Assembly (NCBI RefSeq): GCF_003672135.1
Contig: NC_039508.1
Location: 13,713,945 to 13,777,944 of the forward strand
Length of the DNA: 64,000 bases
Direction of reading: 5' to 3'
Origin: Ooceraea biroi
Lineage: Eukaryota; Arthropoda; Insecta; Hymenoptera; Formicidae
Shown: positions 25,267 through 35,765 of the stretch, in pieces
Layout: the number at the start of each line of letters is the position of its first letter
How positions within the stretch are numbered: the stretch's first letter is position 1
Notes under the pieces: generated by a model
The model's database searches: none
What the model was told of the DNA's origin: nothing
The model's input: the letters and a program-made list of their open reading frames with translations, nothing else
Position numbers and translations under genes: made by a program

Positions 25267-26026
25267 CAGGGTGTCCCGGGTTTTAACCGACAAACTGCGG
25301 GAGCATATTCTACTAGTGGAAATAAGAAAAAATTCTTATATCGAGTTTGCTTAGAAATGCTTTATTACAAAGTTATAAACCAATATTGAAAAGAAATATC
25401 AGATAAGTAACAACGGATTTTTTCACAAAAATAAAATTATGTACGCAATGATTTAGTGACGCATTTCAAAATGTTGTCCTTGCACATCGATACAAGCTAG
25501 ACATCGACGTAGTACAGAATTTGTTACGGTACGACATTCCTGAAAATTTTGTTGCATCTCGGTAACTGAATTAGTAATTCGTTGCTTTAAATCTATCTGG
25601 TACTCTCCTGTTAGGAAATCTACGTCGATACTCTCGTACGGCAGCTCGTGCATTTCCGTCACAGAATCCGTACACGAAATGAATATCAGTGTATTCCTCA
25701 TTTGAAAACACTTTTGGCATTCTGATAGTAATTGCTAGTTCACACGACGATCGAAATCTAACAGCTACTGTTGTGAAAGTAACAATCATACTGAATCGTT
25801 TCAACATAATGAACATGAATACATGTGAATACACGTAACATAAACATCTTCGACCTTCCAAATTCTACACTATGTTCCGTTGTTACTTATCTGATATTTC
25901 TTTTCAATATTGGTTTATAACTTTGTAATAAAGCATTTCTAAGCAAACTCGATATAAGAATTTTTTCTTATTTCCACTAGTAGAATATGCTCCCGCAGTT
26001 TGTCGGTTAAAACCCGGGACACCCTG
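25267..26026. mobile_element. Non-autonomous DNA transposon with 151-bp inverted repeats (DUF4817-type relic)
   Basis: A 760-bp element with near-identical inverted ends, 25267-25417 and 25876-26026, starting CAGGGTGTCCCGGGTTTTAA. It is flanked on each side by TA, the target duplication usual for the Tc1/mariner (IS630) group. Inside, on the minus strand, are two remnants of one transposase-like protein. The N-terminal piece (25571-25720, MPKVFSNEEYTDIHFVYGFC) matches the DUF4817 helix-turn-helix domain often found in insect transposon proteins. The C-terminal piece ends at 25453 (RRCLACIDVQGQHFE). The middle is missing and the pieces are in different frames, so it is an internally deleted copy that could move only with help from elsewhere. 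Confidence 0.85.
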
Positions 26027-26635
26027 TATACTGGCTAATAGCCGGAGAGAATTATAATAAAGATTAATCAGCGATCGACAAGGTGTTGTAAACGATACTT
26101 CTCGCTTCTCTCGTTTGAGTGGTATCATAAAGCGGATCGCAATCTCTCGCATTGCATTGCTTATTATGCTCCATTTTCCGTTAGTCTCGCTGCAAAGTTC
26201 GCTGCTGCAATGTTCGATCCTATCGAAAACTCGGTCAGTTAAACCGATTCTAGTTAAACCTGCCCGCATCGCCGGGCGACGCTGATCGCGAGCCAACGCT
26301 GCGATCCTGACGCTAAACGGCGAATCGTTTAAATAGCAATTAATCAACATCGACGCGATTGGTCGTGAGCGTCTTTGAATTGAACGTCGGAGCGTCGTCT
26401 CGTGAATTATAACGTCTTGTAGAGACGTCCGACCATACCAACCGCACAGTCGACGCGCGTCGTAAAGTCACGGTAGACTACAAATCGGGGACACTAGGGG
26501 ACGCAGGGGTTGATGCACACGGGGTGCGTGCAACAGCGCGATAGCTCGAGGTACACGAACCCGAGCGTGGCGTAGCGGTCCGCGACAGAGAAGAGCGCGC
26601 GCGTCGCCGCGCGCCGCGCACGGGGGAAAGGTGGC
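26027..26635. other. Spacer, turning CpG-rich from about 26400
   Basis: No coding feature. GC and CpG content rise sharply from about 26400 and reach runs such as GCGCGCGTCGCCGCGCGCCG near 26600. This begins the CpG-rich block that resumes after the fold-back element. Confidence 0.4.
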
Positions 26636-27008
26636 TTAAGGGGATGCTGGAGTTGCTAGTGAACTATTTTTTCACTATAGCGATGGTAATTGCAGTTTCG
26701 AAAATTCTCTTTATTGCTTGTGCAGAATAAAAAATCCTTTTCCACAAATGAAGTATAGATAGAAAGAAAGCCCGCTCTGCAGGACTTTATATTCAAAATG
26801 GAAAAAAGTTAGAAAAGACAAATGCAAGTTTTTAACTTTTTTCCATTTTGAATATAAAGTCCTGCAGAGCGGACTTTCTTTCTATCTATACTGCATTTGT
26901 GGAAAAGGATTTTTTATTCTGCACAAGCAATAAAGAGAATTTTCGAAACTGCAGTTACCATCGCTATAGTGAAAAAATAGTTCACTAGCAACTCCAGCTT
27001 CCCCTTAA
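26636..27008. mobile_element. 365-bp fold-back element flanked by TTAA (piggyBac-like MITE)
   Basis: Bases 26640-27004 are two inverted arms of about 170 bases with only a handful of mismatches, around a loop of about 25 bases centred near 26825. The ends read GGGGATGCTGGAGTTG and CAACTCCAGCTTCCCC. Both sides carry TTAA (26636-26639 and 27005-27008), the target duplication typical of the piggyBac superfamily. There is no coding capacity. The high arm identity suggests a fairly recent insertion or arm homogenisation. Confidence 0.85.
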
Positions 27009-29480
27009 CGAACGCGAGGGGGGTCGAGATGAAACATACACGTTTGTACGTGCGTACGTACATATTGCATGCGGAGAGAAAAAGAGAGAAGGAGCGAGAG
27101 AGAGAGAGAGAGGGAGCACCTCCTCGCGCATTGACGTTTACGCGCGAAGAAGCACGACGCGACGCGACGAGCCGAGCCGGCGGCGCGGCGTGCCGCCGAA
27201 CTGCGCCGCGTCGAGCGGCCGCGCGGGGCGGCGAACCACCGGGACGCAACAGTCGCTCGCCGGACTTCGCGGTGGCTACGTCGTTGCGGTATGCGCGCCG
27301 CGGTACACGCGTACACTTCCAGCGCTACGGTGCTCTATAATTATCCGCCGTGATATCGCGCCCCGCGCATCTCTCCGAGGGATCGAGGGTACCTATCTCC
27401 CCGCAGCGAGCGCGCACGCACGTCACTTCCGTGATCTGTGAGTAAATCTTGTTGCGCGTCTCTCTCTCTCTCTCTCTCTCTCTGATTCTATTGGAATCGC
27501 GAGGGGATGCGATCGCGCGCGCGGCTACCTCCCCGGGGTAGTACCTCTGACCTCGTGAGGGTTGGATGCACTGTGCAATGTGGGTTACCGTTACAGCCCG
27601 ATTGCATGCGCGTTCCCCGTCTCCGTGTAACGGCTCCATACAGCTCGTAGCATCGTCCGAGAACCGAACTGCAATGAATTCGACGAGGAAACCGAAGCGA
27701 TGAACCAAGCAACCGATGTAACTGACCTCTCCCTCAGCCTCTCTCCCTCCTTCTCTGAAGGGCCCCCTATCAGGTATCATGCATATATGGGTTAACGCTA
27801 ATCCGCGATTAACTAATCTTCCTTCTCTATTTGTGGCAGGGGTACGGTGGTGATCTAGAAAATGAGAGTGATATCGTGGATCGCAATTGCTTAACCGGTG
27901 TGTGACTGATCCGAAGGACTGGTCGCACTCTACGCGAGTTAGCGCCAACTCCATTTAACCAATTTTCCGTTTTCTTTTCTCCGCGCGCGTAGCGATGTAT
28001 TACGATTCGCGACTTCGTAGCGAATAGTCGCTGCGATAGCTGGTGACAACCACCTTCAAGTTCGATGAAGTTTCAGAATTGCAGATTCGATAACTCGAGG
28101 TCGTCGTCCTGCCTAAACCACGTGTAACGTTTTGGCGAGATTCCAGTTCGTCCAGAGTATCGCAAATTGCGTTATGCACAATGCTGTTTTCACAACCACT
28201 CGCACGTACATTATTATCGCCAACTAATAATCCTTACGAAATTAAATCGTTACGATCACGATCACGCTACGCGTTTCCGCGAGGGATTTCCGCTGAACCG
28301 CCGCACGTAAAACTCGACGCGTCGACGACGGCGAGAATTCACCGCGGGGAAATCAGAATTTCGAAAGGTCAACGTTCCCGTTAATGGAGTCGCTCGCAAC
28401 TTCATTTTCGAGGAACTAGCTAGCGAGAGGCGAGGCTTGCTCGCCGAGGAGAGTACGACTCTCCGATAACCGAGAGGCAACGTCTGTCCATCCGTCCATC
28501 CGGTCGTGTCACGGATACCCTCTCATTCCACTCGACCTACATGACCCGTTTTTTCGACTGAAATCCGCCAATTGTTTTTAACGACTGGCCGTCGTCCGGC
28601 CAGTTTCGATCCGACTCGTCCATCATCCGTCCGCGGTTTTCGGAATCTCGAGCGTTAATTAACTACCGGAAGCTGCCGCTCGAGGACCGGGCGAGTCCCT
28701 TCGACTCACGACGATCGCCTTTGATCGATCGAGACTCCAATAACGTCAGACGGAGATGCGTGTTCGCTGTAACTCGTGACGGTTCGTTCCTCCGTGTTCC
28801 TCCCTCGACTAGTTTTGGACGTCAGCGATGTCGTCGTCGTTGGAGGAGCGTGAGCTGAACGACATCGAGGTCCGAGACGCGCGATGTTGGCTCAATCGAC
28901 GCTCGTATACCGGGGATACTAAAATATACGGCGCGCGCGATCATTGTCTCGACCGGCGATGTTGGCACGCTTAATTTTGATGTCGCCCAACACGCACGTC
29001 CTTCGCTTAGGTCGAATCCTCGAGACATCGATCGGACGGTCGTGACGTCTTTTATCTCGAATTTAATCTGCGTTTCACACTGAACGACATAATCTTTCTC
29101 TCGTAAGTACCACGCTGAGACTTGGGCGACGCGATTCCGGCCCTGTCGACGACGATTTCGACCGATGAATGCCGGCCAAAAAGCTGACGAGTGCGAAAAA
29201 CTCCGCGAGCGCATCGCTGATCGCGCCGGCGGTTTCTCCCCCTTCAGGCTGGGCACTCGCCTCTCGTGACCCGCGGTGCATCGTTGCGTCACTATACGCG
29301 CGCTAATCGTTTCCGCGCGCCGAATCGCCGGGCGAGTTTCTGCCATCCGTCTCGACTGCTCCCCGAGGAGCTTCTTCGTGCACGGACGCCGTTCACGTGC
29401 AGGCTTGCGAGGTGTCATTTGCAGAAATTTCTGGCGCACGAATGCGAAATCGATTCGACGTGAGCGTCGGGACCTTCACC
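27009..29480. promoter_or_regulatory. CpG-rich block, possible distant promoter and 5' UTR exon
   Basis: This 2.5-kb block is far richer in CpG than its surroundings and has no convincing ORF. It holds a GA repeat (about 27093-27112) and a CT repeat (27457-27482). At 27437 a sequence ends in a strong plus-strand donor (GTGAGTAAAT) with a CTATAATTAT string about 100 bases before it. The MFSD6-like gene 12.5 kb downstream begins with an acceptor at 39896 whose 5' UTR exon is missing, so a long first intron from here is plausible. That link is inference. Confidence 0.35.
27457..27482. repeat. CT microsatellite
   Basis: An almost pure run of CT dinucleotides, placed about 20 bases after the candidate donor at 27438. 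Confidence 0.85.
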
Positions 29481-32400
29481 CCGTGCTTAACAATAAACAC
29501 GTATCCTTGCAATTGTTATTAAATTGTTATTGAATTATTATTTATATTGAAGCGTAACATGAATATTCTATAGCTTCAAAAGAAAAGGCTTAAAATTTCA
29601 ATCGCTGGTTTCAATTGCGCCTGCTGCCAAAGATGCGATACAAGCGCGGATTAACGGAGGAACGAAGTGCACTCGAGAGCTCGTATCGATCAGCGAGTGT
29701 ACCATCCAGTTCCATCGAACGAAACGTTCTACAGTAGACATTTGAAGGATCATTAATATTTTTCTTGAAAATAGCCGAGGGAGCAGCGCGACACGCTTGG
29801 CCGAGATAGGCAGGCATGGTCTTTCTTTTCGTTTTGGAGAACAATCGATTTCCATTATACCTTAAGATCTTGGCGCTTACCTGTTATCTCTCTTGAAACG
29901 GGGGACATTGTAAAGATCCATGTACAAATATTTGTGTAAGAAATAATTCGAATACATAATGTTCACCAGCACAAAGCCACTCGGTTCGCCATCCCGGAAA
30001 ACAGCTTCAACCGCGTCGACCTGTGACGCGCGAGCGCTATTAACCAGTTTGTAGGACTTCCATGCATCGGTCGCCTCCTTATCACACAGGATCTTCCCGT
30101 TCTAATACGTATGAGTCACATGCACGCATCGTACACACGGTGTGTGTCGCCATTATGCCAGCGAGCAAGAGTAACGCTCGTGTCACTCCGGGCGTAACGC
30201 GAGCGTTTGCCTCGCGACCTGAGCACTCGCTGAGGACCGGTTGCACTGTCGGTGGATGCGCTTACAATTTACAAGTTTCATATTTTTAGGTACTTGATAC
30301 GGACACGTGAATAGCAAAATTTTTCGATATTCCCGATAATTTCCGAATAATTAGGTTTCACTTCTTCGAACGATTTGTATCGAATGCTTGCAAGATCAAC
30401 CCTTAAACAAGTATCTAATAAAAAATACATGCGATATAATATAATATTGAACAGTGAAATTTTTCATATTAATAATATTGATCGAGGATACTCGCAGTGT
30501 ACTTGCAGAATTACGTTTCGTGATATTAAATTTTCTTCTTGCAGGCTAGAAATAGATTGCAAAAATACATTATCAGGAAAATTGAATCATAAAGTTAAGC
30601 AGTTTCTCTCTTCCTTGTTTATATTAAGAGATGAACAAGGAAGATCTATAATCTTCTTTGCGGAATCCAGTTTAAATATTTCGTGCTGAAATGGATTTTG
30701 AATAAATTATGACTTCGTTTTTAACGAATCGATCAAATTAATTTTTCACTAATATTTTTATTAATTTAAATTGAGTTAGATTGGACATATTAAAGCTGTG
30801 TTTCCTGTCGACATAAAATTGCGAACGGACAGTCTTACTACATACTCTTGCTACACAGGTTCTTCTCATTTCCTTGAGGCACCTTCTTTCTATCGGTCGT
30901 TCTTCCATCTCTCGACTTGTTCTTTCTACCTCGCCTCACCGTTCCTCTTCTCTTCCTCCCTTGCTCGTGCTCCGACATCGCCGCGGTTCCGTTATCCGAG
31001 GTAAATACATGCTGGGCATCCTGTACGTTTCACCTCCGAAGAAAATAAACAGCATGCAGCGCGCGCGCGGCATCGACCGTACGCTATTGACACCGTGTAT
31101 GTGATCGGATTAAAAAACAGAATGACGAGGCGAAATCAAGCTCACTCTTGATGCTTAAACCAATAACTTCTTATGATGTGAAAGTCGTAGCGACCAAGAT
31201 ATTGCGAGAATGATCAGGATTGAACCGTCAACACGCGCCAATCGACTCCTGGCAATGTACTCTTGCAGCTGCAACGCATAACAAAACAATTTAAATGTCG
31301 CGAAAAATAATTCTGCAAATAAACTCTTTTCGATTACTTTTATTATCGATACAAAAACTTCCGCTGGCCAACTTTATCCGCGTATGGTTTTTATTTGCGA
31401 TATAATTTTTCTATCGGAATTCGATGAACGCAGAAAAGATTTCTAACGTATGACGAATATGTTTAGACTGCTAACTGGATTCATCGCTTTCATACGGAGC
31501 GCTTCCGCGGAACGTCTTTATGTACCAAGGATCACAATATCGGCGGCGGCGGCGGTTTCGTTCTGCGATGGCATCGCCATTGTGCCGAGGAACTTCGCGA
31601 AACGAACGCGAAATCGGTTATCGGAAAAGTATCTCCCGGGAGGGGGAAGCTTGCGTACGACTCCCCGGAAGCTCCGCGCTTATTTCACGACGCAACTTTC
31701 GATCGCGTCAACACGGTGCAATGCCCACCGCGGCCGCGAATTTGCATAAATATATATAAGAATAAGTGCCTTACGAACGCATGATATCGGCCAATCAAAA
31801 CAAGCCGCCGCATTGTTGCGCACAACAATAAGTATGACCGCGTAACAACATTGCCAGCGAAAGTTGCGACTGTAAGATAATTCCTCCCTTGCACGCTGAA
31901 AACTTCTTTGGCAATCGATCAAAGAACCGACGCTTGTACTCGTATAAAGGAATGACGTCAGCTTTGCATTCTTTCTGTACTAACACGACGCATGTATCTC
32001 TCCTCATTTACCACGAGATATTTAAAAGCGATATAAAAATTTAATTATAATTTTAATCAATGTTTATACTTTAATTGAATGTATTATCTCTTCTCGTTAT
32101 TGAATTGAACGCATTTGAAAGTGGCTCGAACGACCGGAGACCTCAACAGGTCCGAACGCGTCGCCGAACTATGCGAGCGGAATTACGCCGTAGAATCAGC
32201 CGATTATTCGGCGCGTCGTATTTACCATTTCTATAGAGCTAGGCCCATAGGAAGCGAGAGTTCTCCCGTCGCAATTCCTCCCGGACCCACCATCCGAGGG
32301 GTGCAGCCCCGCGTGTGAAGGGTCGAAGAGGCGCGGGGAGACCGACGAGGGGCGGAATTAGGTGCCCGCTCGTGCAACGGCTTGAATGAGTAATTCTCAT

Positions 32401-32756
32401 CGATCGTGAAATCTGTCCCGCGTCCCACACCGCTGCCTCTCAATTGAACCTACTGATTCGTAGTAACACACCCACAGAAAAGATTTCTGGACTTAATGCT
32501 ATTACTCTTTAATCTATCATAAAATAAGATCGCTATGGCGACAATCATATTTATTATTGAAAAGAAGCATATTTTAATCTTGAATAGAAAATTCGAAAAT
32601 CTAGATTAAAATAATCTTGGTGCTATCTCATTAATTTTCTCAGAAGGATTTAGATACAAATTTGTAGCAAGTTCAAAATATTCTTGATTTAAGAATATTG
32701 TGAGATCTAAAAGACATCTTATTCTATTCTTGTAAGAGAATTTGTAGAATCTGCAC
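29481..32756. other. Non-coding stretch
   Basis: I see no gene in these 3.3 kb. Base composition alternates between AT-rich parts and short CpG-rich parts (around 31500-31740 and 32270-32360). The longest frames (about 100 codons) lack domain-like sequence and splice context. It may be intronic if the distant MFSD6 promoter is real. Confidence 0.4.
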
Positions 32757-33011
32757 AAAACGGCCAATATTTATGTGTTGCAATCGAAAATCGGGAAAGT
32801 GTTTTTGTGTTTCTGTTATTTACAATGAATAAGTGCAAAAGATATGGAAATGTCTTATCTCGAATCTTATTTCTCAAGTAAGTATATTGTATATACTTAC
32901 TTACATTTCCATATCTTTTAATATTTCTTGTAGAGTATTGCACTTATTCATTGTAAATAACAGAAACACTTTCCCGATTTTCGATTGCAACACATAAATA
33001 TTGGCCGTTTT
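32757..33011. mobile_element. 255-bp inverted-repeat hairpin element
   Basis: The left arm starts AAAACGGCCAATATTTATGT and its reverse complement ends the element at 33011. The arms run for about 80-100 bases with few differences (one 5-base indel and an insertion in the right arm) and pair around a loop near 32880. There is no coding capacity. No clear target duplication is visible, so the superfamily is unknown. It is probably a MITE. Confidence 0.75.
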
Positions 33012-34917
33012 ATCCGAATAAAGGACGCAGAAGCGCCGAGTCGACGAGCGACTGTGAGAAAATGATGCGTCGACATCGACAAAGCCTACTATAAAGTGGC
33101 GCTAATATCAAATTATTCTACATACAAGAATATATAAGCATAAATTTGTATATGTTACTCTTGTCTCAAGACAGTAAGACAGTCTTATTTAACTCGAGAG
33201 AGAAGAATAGAAATTACTGATTTAAATTAAAAATTGTTTTATTTTCATATTTTTTATACTTGTAATACGATTAAATTAGTCAAGAATATTTTTCATCTTG
33301 TTATCAGAAATCCTTTCTGAGGGTGCAGGCACGTGGGTCCACTTTTAGTTCGGGTGTTTGGTGCCTGTGCGGCAACAATGATCCACGTTACGTGGAGAAC
33401 CGTTTAAATCAGTATGTGATATCCGCATCCAGATAAAAATAGCCTCCATGGTTTATCGGCTACGTAAACCATCCTTTTTTTACGTGCGACGTATACGTAA
33501 ACGCATGATCTCTCGCGCAATATTTTTAATCCTATTTTTTGTCCAGCTTGCACAGCAGTTTTTACCTTGTCAAAATATCATCTATTTGATACGTGCGTGA
33601 TACGACTCACAGACTTTTGCTTCGCTCGTTTTTTCCCAGGGAATTACACAAGAGTTACACTTTACTCGTGCTTTTCTTAAAATCAGCGGGCCGATCGGAA
33701 AGGTCTCGGAGCAACCTAACGTCATCGCCTGGTATAGACGTGACCCTGAAGCGGGCGACGAGCCGATCTGCATTCTGGTTGTCAACGTTACGACACGCGT
33801 GGCTCCAACGGGTTGCCGGGATGCACGAGTGCCCGTGGTGGTTTTCAAGGATGATATTCGTAACGAATGGTGTACACGCGGAAGCCATTCTTCTTCACGA
33901 TATCTCTGATCTTCCCAGAGTAATCCGTATCTGCTTTATTGTTCCTGTAAAGTTCGCTCCACGCCCATTACGAAATTATTAATCTCCTTGCGTCAGTCAA
34001 TGGCGGATACGTAAAATCTTCCAGCTCGATCTCGCCGTCTTCCGTCTCTTCCTATAGGAGAGAAGGCCACCTCCGCTTCTCGCCGTAGACTTCCGCTACA
34101 CTGACACGTTTCCCGCAAAGAACGCTCCTCCAACGCAAACACGGGCACATATCATCGCAAATATGTGCTTCATTCCGCTCGCTGATACGAGCGCTTTCCA
34201 TTATCGGCCCGTAGAGAAAAAGCGAGCCTCTTCGTCTTCTCTTTTTCGCACTCCGCCCATGAGCTGTCACGTCCATCATCGGACAAAGGTGTGCAGGCGG
34301 GGTAGCTCGTAAAACTAATGATACGAAGTAAAAAGGGCAGAAACGCGATGTAATCAGCCTAATGCTCGTAATTATCGCCCCGAATTACCGGCGTGGCTCG
34401 CCGAACGCAAAGCGATTTCCCTGCCGCACGGAATTCCATGGAGAACCGGCCTTCATCATCGTCATTGTTGGCCGGTGGTGAGCTCATACGTGGCCCGGCA
34501 CCTTCTTCCTCCTCGTCCATGATTTCATTAACCCAATTTCACGAGTCACACGTACCCTGATCTGCAGGCGGAAGGCCATACACGCGCGCAATGATGTCGG
34601 TTCACGTAATGAGGATGATAAACGCGTACGTACGCGTTGCGTGCACGCCGCGCGAAGACTTCAGAATGCGTGCCATGCCAGTGATTGTATTTGGACGTAC
34701 GTAACGCACGGTAAACGGTGCGATACGATAGTCATGGCAGGAAGTAACGTTGCGGAAGACCACCCTGAGGGAGAGACGACTCGCTCGCCCTTATCTCGTG
34801 ACGACGGCGACGTCACGATCGATCCTTCATGCGGGCATCGTCAAGGTCCGCAAATTAGGCGCTAAGCTACAACTTGCATGCGGCTGGAAGATTGAGACTA
34901 TCGCACGAATTCTTCTG
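33012..34917. other. Non-coding stretch
   Basis: No supported gene. A 129-codon plus-strand frame (33593-33982) overlaps equally long frames on the other strand and shows no recognisable domain, so it is treated as chance. Bases 33600-34860 are moderately CpG-rich. Confidence 0.4.
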
Positions 34918-35765
34918 ACAAGTAACACTACCCAAGTGTCACACGCCGATTTTGATAAGCTTTGAATATGTTGTTGTCTAGGTCAAAATATGAGATACAT
35001 ATTTTTTTATATCGGCCCGTTTTGCCATTAAGGGGGTGAAACACCCTCTTGAAAAAAATCGGGTTTTATATTTCTTAGCGAATACCGTCGAAACAATAAA
35101 ACATATAAGAAAAAGTTTCAAGTAAAAGTTTTATGGATTCTAATGTACTTTATAACAGTGCAATCAGATTTATAAGAAATGTTAGTATATATGCAATTAT
35201 AGAGAAAAAACCACAATTTTTGAAAATTTAAAAATAGTAAAACTTCAGCTCTACGTTGACCATTTCTGTCGGCAGAGCGAAACGCATTTTTTAAAAAAGT
35301 AATACTTCATTGTACTCGCGACTGTCCGTATCTCGTATTAATACGAGAATACGGACGGGCGCGATGTAGCATATGAGGATTACTTTTAATTAAAAATGCG
35401 TTTCGCTTGACCCAAAATGGTAACGTTATAGCTGAAGTTTTGCTGGATAATTTTAAATTTTCAAAAATTGTGGAGGGGGAAAGGAATTTCGAAAAATATG
35501 ACATTTTCGAAAAATCTGATTGCACTGTTATAAAGTACATTAGAATCCATAAAACTTTTACTTGAAACTTTTTCTTATATGTTTTATTGTTTCGACGGTA
35601 TTCGCTAAGAAATATAAAACCCGATTTTTTTCAAGAGGGTGTTTCACCCCCTTAATGGCAAAACGGGCCGATATAAAAAAATATGTATCTCATATTTTGA
35701 CCTAGACAACAACATATTCAAAGCTTATCAAAATCGGCGTGTGACACTTGGGTAGTGTTACTTGT
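34918..35765. mobile_element. 848-bp giant palindromic element
   Basis: The whole segment folds on itself around a centre near 35336 (CTCGTATTAATACGAG). The outer arms, about 34918-35171 and 35512-35765, are almost perfectly complementary and begin ACAAGTAACACTACCCAAGT. The inner parts pair less well, with an insertion and several substitutions. If the ends are set at CAAGTAAC (34919-35764), both flanks read TGA, a possible 3-bp target duplication. There is no ORF of note. It fits a fold-back or MITE-type transposon, superfamily unknown. Confidence 0.85.

Noticed and set aside
25904..26350. 148-codon minus-strand frame
   Set aside because: Part of it is the transposon inverted repeat and the rest has no protein-like sequence.
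28822..29439. 205-codon minus-strand frame
   Set aside because: It lies in CpG-rich DNA where stop codons are rare, has no recognisable domain and no splice context, and overlaps frames on the other strand.
33593..33982. 129-codon plus-strand frame
   Set aside because: Comparable frames exist on the opposite strand and no family or splice context supports it.
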